NCBI GenBank assembly: GCA_029204225.1
Contig: CM055096.1
Coordinates: forward strand, 39,208,461-39,272,460
Direction: 5' to 3'
Length of the DNA stretch: 64,000 nt
Origin: Diphasiastrum complanatum
Lineage: Eukaryota > Streptophyta > Lycopodiopsida > Lycopodiales > Lycopodiaceae
The stretch's first letter is position 1. Each line of letters begins with the position of its first letter. The notes under the pieces are model-generated. The model was not told where the DNA came from, searched no databases, and worked only from the letters and a program-made list of their open reading frames with translations. Positions 11,590-23,259 of the stretch are shown in pieces. A program made the translations under genes and the position numbers.

Positions 11590-11830
11590 TCGTTTAAATA
11601 TGTAGAGCATTGGATTTTTCACATTCTTCAAAAAAATGCAATATTCTCTGAAATGGCCTAAAATCTCGAGTTAGCATTTGTGTCACATTTTTCGCAAAAT
11701 ACTTTTTTGTCAAAATGGCTCGAAAGTGAAGTAGACAACTTTGTCAAGTTTTTCTCATTTCTTTGCCTGTTGGAATTTGTGAGTAAAAATACAAACTGTT
11801 GCGACAAACAGTTCACGCTTGTCAGGTATC
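11590..11830 (+). repeat. Possible fragment of a family A-like LTR
   Basis: Phrases such as 'cctgttggaatttgtgagtaaaaatac' and 'cgcttgtcagg' resemble those in LTR A (near 1740-1880), and 'ggtatcagatgagc' resembles a tRNA-Met primer site. The match is patchy and no boundaries could be set. Confidence 0.3.
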
Positions 11831-11877
11831 AGATGAGCAGACGTAGAACCAAAGTTGGTTTCACCTGACCCTAGATC

Positions 11878-12921
11878 AATGATGGCTTGAAGCAATCTGC
11901 TCGAGCATGGTTTCAAAGGATCAATACTTTCCTTATTGATCATGACCACACACCTAGCTCTTCAGATTCAAATGTTTACTTCAAGACAGTGCAGCGATCT
12001 TTTATCATTATCACTTTGTACGTGGATGATACATTGCTTTTCAGCAACAGTACTGATCTGATAAAAGAAGACAAGAAATGCTATCTTCTGAATTGGACAT
12101 CACCAATTCGGGCGAAGCTTATTTCTGCCTTGGTATTCAAATCCACAAAGACAGAAATCGAAAGTTGATCTACATTACTCAACAGAGGTACATCTACAAT
12201 ATGTTAGTCAGATAAAATCTGATTGATTGCAAGTTAGCTCTCTCACCAATGGAACTAGGTCTCAAATTGTCAAAGGACCGGTGTTCTCAAACAATTCAAG
12301 AGAAGGAGCAAATGTGTGAGTATCCTTATCATTCGATAATAGGATCTCTTATGTAAGCAATGATCTGTACTAGGGCCGACATAGCTTTTGCAGTCAGCTC
12401 CCTAAGTCAGTATATGACTAACCCTGGTATGATACATTAGAAGGCTCTTATCAGAGTCATGAGGTACCTTCAAGCTAGTATGGACTTTTGCTTTTGTTAT
12501 GGAGCAGTCGACAACGACAAACTCAATTTACTCATTGGTTTTACATATGCAAGTTGGATAGGAGATGTAGACACTCGTAAATCCACTTCTGGATTTACAT
12601 TCTCCCTCAACAATGGTCTTGTTTCCTGCAACGATCACAAGCAATCTTCGATAACTCTATCTTCTACGAATCCGAGTATATTGTAGCCTCACAAGCTACA
12701 AAGGAAGCAATTTGGTTGAGAAACTTACTTTTAGATATCAGTCTGAATCAATATGCTCTAACATTATTATTTTGTGATAATTAAAGTGCCATTGCCTTTT
12801 CAGCCAACCCTGTTCTAGGAGTAAGCACATTGAACTAAAGTATCACTATGTCAGAAGCAAAGTTCTCAACGATGAGGTCAGATTGCAGTATTGTCGAACG
12901 CAAGATATGACAGCGGGAATG
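11878..12921 (+). pseudogene. copia A pol fragment: RT C-terminal half and RNase H
   Basis: Broken plus-strand frames give KQSARAWFQRINTFLIDHDH, the RT active-site box YVDD (12019-12030), the 'ARADIAFAVS' connection (about 12370), and the RNase H blocks ASWIGDVDTRKSTSGFTF and SKHIELKYHYVR. Stops and frameshifts are frequent. The N-terminal half of RT and everything upstream is missing. At 12921 the homology with the copia A end at 51690-52108 stops abruptly inside the last RNase H block, so the 3' end was cut off by a later event. Confidence 0.85.
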
Positions 12922-13535
12922 CGATCCATTGTAACAATATGTATCTCGACCATTGTCACAAGAATTTCTGCGGCTACCCGTAGCTTAGTATCCTTGATCA
13001 GTTTGATGGCAACGCTGTCGTTGGTTTGTGCAATGGTCTTTCCGTCGTGAACTTTGTGAAGTATTTGGAGTCGTAGCTGGTACCCTTTCCATGAATCGTC
13101 TTGCCCAGATTAGAAATTCCAGTGCTTTGTAGATGCTCTGGGGAGATGTCGATTATGGTATAGCTGCCATTCTTAGACATGATCCGGAAAAAATGAAACT
13201 CGTCAGAATAAGTTGGATAGGCCGCTCGGACCAAACTCTCGCTCTACTGACCAGTGAAATAAGTCAGATCAAAGTGAAAATATCCTTGGCTAAGATTGTG
13301 TTGATTGCTTGGACCTCATTACTAGTGTGAGTTCATAGTTGAGTGCTTCAAATCACTTGGAGAGGATGTTTACTTGCTTTTGTTGAGAGGATTGATGGGT
13401 GAAAGTGATTTTATGGTGAGGGTTGGTTGGTTGGTTGTAGTCCATTGTCATACTAGTAGGCTTATATCTTGAATGCATGGGATGGTTTGTGTGAGGGTTT
13501 GGTGTGAGTGATGGGTTGCTGACTTTTTTAGCCAT
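12922..13535 (-). pseudogene. Unrecognised broken ORF pair (minus strand)
   Basis: On the minus strand a Met-initiated Pro/His/Thr-rich segment (13535-13353) is followed, after stops, by a coding-looking segment (13234-12998) containing FHFFRIMSKNGSYTIIDISP. That segment continues in frame past one TGA to the copia A break at 12921 (IKDTKLRVAAEILVTMVE). I do not recognise the family. It could be the start of another retroelement polyprotein or a fragment of a host gene. It is cut exactly where copia A is cut. Confidence 0.3.
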
Positions 13536-13550
13536 TGTATCTTTCTGACC

Positions 13551-14380
13551 TGTTTTTTTTTTTTTACCGTCTTTCGTTTCAATTTTCTCTCAACTGAACC
13601 GTGAAGATCTCAATCGCACCATTCATATTCTAGAAACTTTCATTTTCTTTATTTTTTCTTTTTACACCAATGCGATCGGACACGCGTAAAGTGGAGAAAA
13701 CTGTGTCAATGTTCCCGGCTCTGATTTTTGCTACAAGGTTCATGACTAGAGTTTCCACGCAATGGCTACCTAATGGCACATTGAGGTAAGACTCACACTT
13801 TTCACAATCAGTTTATCTTCATGATGCCATTTTTTCATACGCTATCTTCTTTCAGTTGGAATAGAGTGTGGTATGTAGCCATAAACAGTTTTGGTTTGAA
13901 GAAGAGTTTCTGAAGTATTTTTGTTGATTTTGAGTTTTAAGAATTGATCATACTTTCTTAAAACGATAAAACCATCATTGTTGGGTGTGTGTTATGTTTG
14001 AGTCCATCGTTCATTCGCATTCCCTTAACCGAATAATTATTTTTGATATCAATACTGAAGCATTTGGCACTATCACGAGTACGAAAATTGGGTTGAGATT
14101 ATAGCTAGGCTGTGGGTATATATGAGTGATTTACCTATTTGTTGTTGTTTTCAATGTATGAGACTAGGAAAAATTTGGGCCATGTGTTCTTAACATCGCA
14201 TTGGAGTACATGTGTTAGGGAAGAGTAAGAAAAGGATTTTTTCACAATTTGATGTTTTACTAAGTCGTCTGGCATATTTTTCGGTTAGTAAAATGACTAC
14301 ACAGAATCGTCAAGTTGTGAAATGTTTTTTCAGGTTTTGTCAATTATGAAACATATCAACTGAGCCCGACCTTGTGAAAC
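13551..14380. other. No gene recognised
   Basis: This AT-rich stretch has no supported coding frame. A short phrase near 13738 ('ttcatgactagagtttccac') resembles the LTR B phrase 'ttcatgactagggctcccac', so part may be diverged B-family LTR. Confidence 0.4.
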
Positions 14381-14710
14381 ACCAGAGCAGGCCGTCCACC
14401 ATCCGCGGTTGAAATACCCCGCCTTGGTTAAGCGTCACACTCACACCCGCCTATGGGGTAACTTGGGAAAATCACAAAACGCATGTGCAACGACAATTGG
14501 TTGCTATCCGTAAGTGAGAAACCTATTATGTAGCAATCATTAGTGTCACCCTAGACGAGACATCATAGGTATACCAAGGAAACCTAGGTCTAAGGGAGCA
14601 CCGCATGGAGAGACTTCAAATCCTCAGAGAGAGCATTTAGGGCTTAGAAGAAACCATCGTGAGTTTCTTGTCCCACCAGCCTTAAAAATGATGAGTCTCA
14701 CCCACCTACA

Positions 14711-15789
14711 ATGGACTTGGATGATACGTTGCAACCTATAGAAGAACTACCAGAACTTGAGCCAACCGACGCTACAGAACCACTGTTAGTGAACGTAACA
14801 CCTGCTGCTACAGAACCTGTTGCCAACATAATGGCAAGACGTTTGACTGAACCAATCGTAGTACCCCCGGAGACAGGAGGACTACCCAAGCTTAGTGGAT
14901 CCACTCCTGAGTTTCATGGAGCATTGTATGAAAGTGCCGAAGAGCATATTGATGCTTTTTGGACCACCTACTTTACCAGTGCCCTCACAAACCCACATCA
15001 TGGAATGATGTTTTTCGCCACCACTTTTTCTAGAATGGCTAGGCACTGGTATCATAGTCTGCAGAGAGGCTCAATTCACACCATTGAGAAGTTCCATAGA
15101 CTGTTCTTAATTGAGTATGCTCCCCACCGAACGGCTGATGGCCTACTGTTCACACTGACTTCCCTACAACAAGGAAGTAACGAAACCATCTGACAATATT
15201 GGCGTCGTTTGACAGAGTTGTCACGCCAAGTGGAACCCACTGTGTTACTACCACCCCTATTACTACTGACCTTCTTTCTGCGAGGGCTCAAGAATGACAT
15301 ACAAATGATTGTACGTTAGAGTAACCCCCAGACATTGGCTGAGGCAGTAGAGAAGGCAATCGTGGTAGAAGACGCATAGATTGTAGTTGCCCATGCATCC
15401 CACCTATCGCAAGCAGTGAACAGCTTGAACCTAAGCCCAGAAACGTGGAGAGGAGGCCCAATCGCAGCTATAGGAGCACACCCCATAGTGGAACCCCGTC
15501 CCATACAAGCTATTGAACCTCGACAAGGTAGGAACGTGCAAACACAAGATGCACGAAGGCTCCAAGCACAGATGCCCAATATAGGCTATGAGAGCACAGG
15601 CTCTAATGCAGAACTAGGCGATATGCGAGCCATGCTAAAGGGATACATGGATGTGATGAGTGAGAATATGCAGACCTTAGCAACAGATGTAAATTTTCTC
15701 AAACGGCACCAAAATTTGTTGGGTCAAAGACACCCCATAGAAGGTCTGAATCCCTTAGTGTGTAGACACATGAATCACAAACTTAGGTA
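14711..15789 (+). pseudogene. gypsy Gag (capsid region), plus strand
   Basis: The first open segment (14711-15193) starts at an ATG and has an acidic Pro/Thr-rich N-terminus. It then shows the plant gypsy capsid pattern: FATTFSRMARHWYHSL, FHRLFLIEYA and LTSLQQGSNETI. After a TGA the capsid continues (YWRRLTELSRQVEP ... FFLRGLKNDIQM). A second open part (15416-15789) is Gln/Arg-rich with a short helical segment. No zinc knuckle is found at its end and no pol follows on this strand. The orientation agrees with LTR B, so it may be the B element's gag, but that is inference. Gypsy C pol is on the opposite strand. Confidence 0.75.
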
Positions 15790-16335
15790 GCCAATTTATT
15801 TGAAGAACGCTTACAACGGGCTTCTCGCTGATTTTCAGCAAAGGGCAACCAATCCTGTCATAATTTCAAAGTTCAGATGTCAAGTTTAATAACTTGAAGT
15901 CATTGAAGACTTGGCCATCTTCAATGACTTTCACCAAACTTGCATGTTGTTAGGGCCATTTTTGGCAGGGGATTGGTCCAGCCAAAATGTCCTAAAAAAG
16001 TCAAGGGGCACAACTACTGATGGTGGCTATGCCCTACGTGAGTAATGAAGGTCCTGCCACATCCAATCCTGGGGGCTTCCTTTGTTACCCCGTGCTCCCC
16101 AACCAATGAGAGTTTTCCAGGCTCTCAGAGATACGGTTGCATGGAGGGGTTGCTAGTACTTTTGGTGCAATGATTCACTAGCTTCCTAGAATTATGGTTC
16201 TGCAAAAACTTCTTATCGCCCGCTTTTGGTCTGAGGTAGCTTTTCCTTTGTTCTTCAGAGAGTCGTTTACACTTGTCGTTTTCTGCCGATACTTGAATAG
16301 GTAGCGAGATCAAAGAACAAAAACCTTACCACAAG
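15790..16335. other. No gene recognised
   Basis: This follows the gag remnant and contains only short frames. It is probably decayed element sequence. Confidence 0.4.
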
Positions 16336-16339
16336 TCAT

Positions 16340-16900
16340 TGGAAGGATCCACAGGGCACCAGAAAAATCAGTAGGCAGGCAGGCTTTGTAGGTCGCAGAC
16401 AGACAAGTAGAGAAGGTGGCCTCCAACGAGCACCCAAAGAGCAGAGGTAGCAGCCAGATCGCAGGGGAAGCAGAGCAGCGGACAGTAGGTGAGACAGCGA
16501 GGACAGATGGGCAGAACGCAGGGCCTGCAACAGGTCTTAGGTAGGACAGGGCACGATGAGCAGCAGGCAGCCAGCAGGTAGGTCGCAGACCTCAGATAGG
16601 CAGTCGGCAGACAGGGTAGACAGGCCGCAGACAGGGCCAGCAGATCAGATCGCAGGGCAAGCAGGGCATAGTAGGTCACATACAGGCTGGGCAGGCCACA
16701 AACAGGTCACAGTAGGTCGCAGTAGCCGCAGTAGGCTGAAAAACAGCCCTAGCGAGTGTCTATGGGCCGCTGACAGGTGGTACAGGGCCGCAGACAGAGA
16801 TTCAGGGCCGCAGGTGGAGCAAACAAGTTGTAGTAGGCTGTGCAAGTCTAGTTTTTCTCTCCAAAATCTGGTTCTTTGCTTGGACAAGTCGGTGAGGCCG
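16340..16900. repeat. Cryptic GCAG-rich repeat
   Basis: About 560 bases are built from shuffled near-copies of short units such as 'gcagacagg', 'gtaggtcgcag' and 'gcaggcag'. No fixed period is visible. The Cys/Leu-rich and Arg/Gln-rich ORFs through it come from the repeat and not from a protein gene. Confidence 0.75.
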
Positions 16901-17089
16901 CAAATCAGACTGTTATTACATTGGTAGATTTGATTTTTGATGGAAAACCGCACACCGAAGGCGTAGACAGAGGCTGCAACCAGTCATTTGTACTTCGCTT
17001 GCGATTTGCCTTGCTTATCGTAATGTTGCCCTTGCTGGTGTTGCATTCTTTTTGTCATGCAAATGGTGTGCTCATCATTCGAACCCTAA

Positions 17090-18260
17090 TGCATGCATTT
17101 ACACTCGTCTAACAAACATTCAACTCATCCAATTCTACGAAGCAATGGCATGGTCCTTCACACATGCATCCTAACACGGAATGAACCAAGGAAAAAATAT
17201 TGTGAGTGCATTCTCATCCAAACCAACTACTCAACAATGCTCTCAATCAAAATGCAAACCGTCTCTCCATCCACCTTACAACAAATGAGAGGGTAAACCC
17301 TTCACCCTCTCCCTCTCTCTAAGCAATGCATTCAATCTACAAGAAACCACACACCATGCTCATGATACTCAATCCACAATACACTCATTCCAACCAACCA
17401 TGAGCATCAATTAACCAACAATTCAAAACAAGGAGTAAGCATCCTCTAGGTCTCTTCAAGCATTCACACACTTTACATTTTGTCAATGAGAGAAAGAGGG
17501 TAACCAACTATAAAAAATCCTCAATAATGAAATCAAACACCACCTCCACGCAATGTGAGGTTGAAACAACCACAATCAAGGCATCACACTAAGCAATCAA
17601 GCATTCACGCCTAACCACTAACAACAACACACTACCTCCAAGCAAATCACACTCATATGAGGCAAGACAACAAGGATACAAAAGCTCTAACATCCAAATA
17701 CACTAACTCTCAACACACATCCCCAAATACAAAGAGTTGGCTCCTTTTTATAAGAAAACCCAAGTGTCCCCCTTCAAAATGAGGCTTTGCCACTTTTCAT
17801 GCCCTTCAAGCCCTCTTTGCCATTTGTCCTCAACCCATTTGATAGTACACCTAGTGGCCTCCATAAGAGAGTGGGGGAGTGGTGCATTCCAGGCTCTCTT
17901 CCAAAACTAGCCAAGATGCCATTTTTGTCAAAGGCTAGGGAGGCTATTCAAGTTTTCTCTTTTGTACACCCTAGAAAGCCCAAAATGTCAATGGCTAGTG
18001 GGTGTACCTCCCAATTTTTACAGCCTCCAAGGTGTTTTGGCATTTAATATCCAAATTTTGGGTGAGGCCCTTTTTCAACCCCTATTTTTAGTAGGCGGCC
18101 TTCATTTTTTCTTTGGGTACTTTCGTTTTTGGCCTTTCTTCGATTTTTCAAGGGCTGTGCGCCTACTGCTCATTTGTCTGGATTTTTGGCCTGTTGGGTA
18201 ACCACTTGGCCCACACATTTCGTTAATTGCCCGTAAATTGCCCAAACTTTGTCGTTAGGC
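17090..18260 (+). repeat. B-family long repeat segment (probable LTR part)
   Basis: A C/A-rich half (17090-17700) is followed by a block near 17730-17880 that matches 22610-22740, including 'ggctcctttttata' and 'cacctagtggcctccata'. In both places B-family LTR sequence follows. The complete B LTR may therefore be longer than the shared TGTGACTC...CTAACA unit, with a TATA-like box near 17750 (its direction is uncertain). The left edge is not defined. Confidence 0.45.
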
Positions 18261-18703
18261 TGTGACTCCTTGACACTGAATCCATATTTCCCGGTCCCGT
18301 TTTTACCCGAAACATTTCTTTCTCAATTTTTTCTTCTGTGGTTGACTTTTTCGGCATTCATGACTAGGGCTCCCACGACAACACGATTTCCCTGAAAAAT
18401 ACACCGAGTGATCATATCTTAGTAAAAATGGACTCAATACATGGTGAGATTTTAGCACGGTCATACCGGCTATTTTTTTTTACATTTGGCCATTTTTTTG
18501 AAAAGCCATAAAATATTTACCGGCCATTTCTAAGGCCACAAAATTTTCTCTAGCCTCATTTAGGGCGGGCTGGGACCCAATTCTAAGGCAAATTTGTGCC
18601 GATTTTTCTCTAATAACCGGGTTTTACATGCCGATTTTTTAAATTATTGCAAACTTAAACTTCAATATTAGCCCGATTTTTTGTGCGAAAATATCGGCTA
18701 ACA
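18261..18703 (+). repeat. LTR of gypsy family B (copy 2, internally shortened)
   Basis: It matches copy 1 (3543-4118) from TGTGACTC to CGGCTAACA, but lacks about 130 bases between two similar 'gggctgRgaccca' motifs. No polypurine tract precedes it and no primer site follows it. It is therefore not clearly the 3' LTR of the copy 1 element. Confidence 0.6.
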
Positions 18704-19470
18704 CATGTAGAACAAGTCTGCAGAAATACATTACTTTTTCAATAGTCTGCAGAAATACACTATGTTTTCTACAGCTTCGACGTTTTTGCATTTCCACCTA
18801 AGTGCGACACTTACATAGTACAAAAGTTTAGTTGCTTTTAACACACCTTTCTCTCTTTGCGAAAAATGCGAAGAGAGAGAAAATCTCGAAGGCCATCTAT
18901 TTTCATGAGTTAAACTACTTTAAAAACATCACTGTCTTTTTGAGGGCACCTTCGGCTTCTTGCAAAAAATGTGAAGAGAGAGAAAAATCCCGAAAGCCGT
19001 CTAAAATAAACGAGGAACGTTCCAATGACGTCCTCATCCGTGTCAACGACGCTAAGTATATATATTGTGTATAGTTGTCACAGAAGCCATATACTTCCAA
19101 GTACAATGGCTTTCCTAATTAGGTGACAAGCATTCAATGTAATTAACACACGGATGAAGTCTATAAATAGATCATCCAAGCACAGATTACGGGGTTGCTT
19201 CATCCATGAGACACATTATTTGAGCCTCCCAATTGCGCCGTCAGTTTGGTTGTAATTGCCATTTGTATTGTGCTTCAGTGTAATGTAGCAGCAACTTGCT
19301 TTTATCTGTGTACAACGTAGATGAATGCATGTTGTGATTGAATGCACTTTTATTGCTGTTTGATTGCGCTTGTTTACTCACTCTGATCAGAACACGGACG
19401 TCTACGACTCTTCAGTTTTCGATCAGACGATGGCCATCTTTGATGCCTGAGGAACTCGCGATATCATACT
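18704..19470 (+). repeat. LTR-like block D with TATA box and internal duplication
   Basis: It contains 'agtctgcagaaatacac' motifs shared with LTR A. Two diverged direct copies of a roughly 60-base unit (about 18848-18905 and 18954-19010) each hold 'gcgaaaaatg/gcaaaaaatg' and 'gaagagagagaaaa'. A good TATA box, TATAAATAG, is at 19162-19170. Its last 200 bases overlap repeat E1. It is probably an LTR of another copia group; its ends are not fixed. Confidence 0.45.
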
Positions 19471-21645
19471 ACTCTTCCATTTATTTTAGAACCATACTTC
19501 ACATTGAATCTGATTTCAGTAGCACCACACACAAACCATTTCTAATCTCTTCGGTGGACTGTACTCTTGTTTTAGAGTATAAATTAATTTTTAAGATATG
19601 CTCAATGTACAAGGGGCGGTGTTTTAACACTCATCATTGATTATTGGAAGATTGTCTTAGCTATAGATTTCAAAGGAAGATTCAGTATCACAATAGTCAA
19701 TAAACTGTTTATCTTGATCTGACAATGGTAAATTCAAAGAACATTTTGGTGGAACAGAGGAATTTTGTTCTTGAATGAGAAAATCTAATGAAAAAAACTG
19801 CTTTTTGTAATAGAATTCTTCAACCCAAGAATGTATTGAAACAATTCTAATAGTTCAACTATGGAAAAGCCCAACTAATAACAGTAAATTAGAAGGAATA
19901 ATTAAATATGGCAAGGTCTCAGGTTAAGGTAAGACTTTAGCCTTAAACTAACGTATCTTAGGTAGTCTTATGTCTAGTTCAAAGCCAAGAGGCCCAATGA
20001 GAAGTTGACTCATCATGTGGGGGCACTCTCACTTTATATTGTGTAGATTCTTTCTGTTCTTATAAAAGTAATGCCATTTCAAGATTTTCAACGTTTACAT
20101 CTATCTCTTATTTTGTGGTCCAATGTGATGTGATGTTATGTCTAATGCTTGTGTAATCTCGTTGTGCACGAGTTGAAGCTTGATGACTAGGGCGAGCTTG
20201 TCAATGTGGATTGTTGTAGGATTAGATTTAGTTTTGGAAGTGGTCTTCAAGAGATAATGATATAAAAATGTGAATAGAAGTGTAAATGTTATATCCATGA
20301 CCAGTACATAGGATACAATATACTCCTAGTCTTGGATACACGGTACTCCAATGAAACAAGCTGTTAGTTATGCCACGTCATATTGGACGTGACCTGAAAG
20401 TAGCTAATATCATTGTGAGGCCCAGAACACACTAAATGGAGTTTAGACAAGGTATGAGACAGTGTATGCATGTGTAGAGTTATCAATAGTAATTCTATGA
20501 ATAGTTGGTCCATGCATAGGACTCTATTCTAGGTGAATCTATGTATAGCGAACATAGGGCTATGCATGGCTATGTGCCCAGGATGCTTTTGGCTCTATAT
20601 AAGAGTTCCAAGCTCGCCCTACTCCTCATCATGGTTCTTGATTCATTGCCAAGCTCTCCCTCTACATTCATGCTTCTTGTTCCTTGACTTGGGGGTGAGG
20701 CTTCTAGAGATTGATTGGATGCTTCTACTTGGTTGGGTGGTTTCTCCACAATGTGTTATCCTTTGTGTTTAGGATTTGTAAGCGGGATCTAAGGAGGTTC
20801 CCTTATAGTAGAGATATTGTAAAGTTATGTGAATGTTTGTGTTTGTGTTTGCAGAAGAATTCTAAAAGGGTGGTGCCAATTTCGGAAGAGGTAAGTAGTC
20901 TAAGATGTTGGGTATAGTCTAAGAATTGAAAATGATAAATGAATGAGTGAAAATAACGAGGCATATTGTCCAAAGCCATGGATATGTTCAATGACTTCAC
21001 ATCTTTATCATAACAATATCTACCTCTACACTGACACACTAAGAATTTTGCTCTTGATATAGGGCTTGGGGCTAAAGAATCTAGCAATATTGATGCCATC
21101 AACGAGGAGCTATTGGCTCTATTTTCTTATTCGTGAGTGGTGGCTCATAGATAAGTTCGATTGATGCATGAAATTGGTCAACCACAAATAAATGCATTGA
21201 TATTGTGTGGAAGGAATGGTTCAAATGTTGTAAAAAAATCCTAAAAGATAGCTTTCAGGCCGCATGACAACAATTTACAAATTACTTGCATGCTATTTTT
21301 ACATTACTCTTACTCAATAATCACACCAGTGCACTTAGAATAAAAAGTAGGATTACCTCACATCTTACTCACACATTCCCAAAGTAGCAATATTTATACT
21401 TCCACTTTGTATGAATGACAATTGTATAAAATAATCGCAATTTTGTTTTACATATTATTCACATGACCCTCACACATGGCAAATTTTACTCATGTCATAG
21501 ACGAGTATGTAGTAGTGCACATGTGGTAGAGCTATATGTATACAGTTGACAAATTAAAATTAAAATGGCTAGACAAATGTTTAGAATTATCTACTAGCAA
21601 TTAGAATCGAACTGTTATATCTGCTCATTGGCAAATGGCAATTGT
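19270..21645 (+). repeat. Repeat E1, inverted partner of 49415-51690
   Basis: Its sequence recurs in reverse complement at 49415-51690, with a sharp shared edge at 21645/49415. Between the copies there are indels: E1 carries a solo LTR F (20287-20807) that E2 lacks, and E2 has roughly 400 extra bases. Inside is an exon-like piece: 'tttgcag', then 36 open bases (20855-20890), then 'gtaagt'. A later open stretch (about 21045-21137) reads FALDIGLGAKESSN...LLALFSYS and ends in a stop. The nature of the repeat is unknown: it may be a duplicated gene fragment or an unrecognised element. Confidence 0.6.
20287..20807 (+). mobile_element. Solo LTR of family F inside E1
   Basis: It is homologous to 28129-28662. 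It begins TGTTATATCC and ends ...CCTTATA. The inverted copy E2 has the empty site (reading 'gaagtgtagagatattg'), so the insertion limits are known by comparison. The flanks are GTAAA on the left and GTAGA on the right, a 5-bp duplication with one difference. A TATA-like 'ctatataaga' lies near 20594. No internal region is present. Confidence 0.8.
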
Positions 21646-22300
21646 TTTTTTCCAATTGAAACATTATTTGGTGTTTCTTTTCAAAATGAAACATTACGAA
21701 ATTAATCAAACAAGGTATTGGTATAATTGATTTTTTTTGGTTCTCTTTATCTCTACCATATTGTCAAAAATAAAGACCTTAATGTAGTATATAGACTAGC
21801 AATGATTTGGATATAGCAAGAAAGACGTTAACAGTCATCATACTTTGTTGGAGTCTAGGCGAGAGGTGTTGTAGATTAATTGGAGTTTCAATAGCTGTTC
21901 CCTAGCCGTTTTTAGAGTAGGTAGTTGTAGGAACCGTTGAATGTTCATTTGGGCTGCATGTTGATCTGTAAATGAATGGCTTGCATTTCTGATTGAGTGT
22001 GAGTGCTTTCAAGAGTGAACGACCTTGAGTTGTCCTCTGACAGGTAGGACAAACATACTACAATGAAATCAGTTCCCTCTACCTGATACGGGCTCTTTAA
22101 ACAAGAACGAAGAACTTAAGCAAAAGTCCACTGTCTCTGCTGATAGGCAGAAGAAAAAGTAAGAAGAACAAAAAAATAGTAAATAGATCCTTCTAAGCAC
22201 ATAATTTGTTAACACTGTACATAGGTATGTGATAAAAGGGAGGAAACATCGGGGCCCTATATTATGCAAAATAATATAGGCCCAAAAAGAGGTTACAATT
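21646..22300. other. No gene recognised
   Basis: This AT-rich DNA lies between E1 and the third B-family copy. No coding frame is supported. Confidence 0.4.
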
Positions 22301-22309
22301 GGGCGAACG

Positions 22310-22951
22310 ACAATTACATATCAACAAACATCACCTTCAATCAAGTTTCCATCTATTTAACTCCAACCAAACAACCAATTATGTATCAACAAAACTTTGA
22401 CCCTTCAATTTCCAACAAGAAATGCATGACAACATCCAAGTAAGCATCAAAACGAAATAAGAAGTGAAAATTCACAACCAACTACAAGCATTCACCAATC
22501 AAAAGTACAAACATCTTCCAACAATCAATCCACAATTTAAGCAACTAATATCAAAATAGAACTAGCACTCATAAAATAACTCACTCACATCACCTTCAAT
22601 CTACTAACCACAAAATACAAGGGAGAGGGCTCCTTTTTATAGCCAAACCCCAATGGTCAACCTTCATGCACCTCATGCCCTTCTTGCCACGTGTCCACAC
22701 CCCATTGGAAGGTACACCAAGTGGCCTCCATACTAAATGGTGAGAGAGTCAAACCGGTTTCCCAGAAAAATACACCATTATTTTTTTTAAAAAAAATTGT
22801 CGAGGTACCTAGTGAAATTTTAGCATGACTTTGCCGGCTATTTCCAATTTTGTCACTGGCCAATTTTGAAAGTTGTGAAATATTTTTATACCCCATTTCT
22901 AAGGTTGCAAAATTTTCTACAAGCAGATTTATGCCAATTTTTTTCTATAAT
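22310..22951 (+). repeat. B-family repeat, diverged and deleted copy 3
   Basis: It matches 17090-17880 and then, after a deletion, the end part of LTR B ('agaaaaatacacc...agcatgactttgccggctattt...'). The right end is cut by the LTR H insertion at 22952, so B copy 3 is older than element H here. Confidence 0.55.
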
Positions 22952-23176
22952 TGTCATTGATCAGATAAGCACTATCAATCATTCACCATAAGGAGGAACA
23001 CACACAATCACTATTCCATTGAATGAGAAAAGAGTACAATAAACCCTGATAGAGATAGAGAGAAAACTAGGAGTTGACTACTAGACTAGCCTACGACTAC
23101 TTACAACTAGTAACAGTTGGCAACTATAAAGTACATAGTAACAGTGACTAATGAAGTTTATCATTGATTTCTAACA
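22952..23176 (-). repeat. 3' LTR of copia H (minus strand)
   Basis: On the minus strand it starts TGTTAGAAATC and ends GATCAATGACA, with TG/CA ends, and is 225 bases long. A polypurine tract (TTGAGGGAGAG, 23187-23177) lies immediately before its start, and the RNase H end of element H lies beyond that. Only one LTR of H is in the window. Confidence 0.75.
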
Positions 23177-23187
23177 CTCTCCCTCAA
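23177..23187 (-). other. Polypurine tract of copia H
   Basis: TTGAGGGAGAG on the minus strand lies directly against the LTR start. It is the plus-strand primer site and confirms the element's direction. Confidence 0.75.
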
Positions 23188-23259
23188 TGATAAAATTATA
23201 GTCTTCTATTCCTAATAGAGTACCAAATTTTTCAAATTTAAATCTACCTAACGGCTTTG

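Noticed and set aside
16368-16953. Cys/Leu-rich and Arg/Gln-rich ORFs on both strands
   Set aside because: They arise from the GCAG-rich cryptic repeat, with no conserved motif and open frames on both strands.
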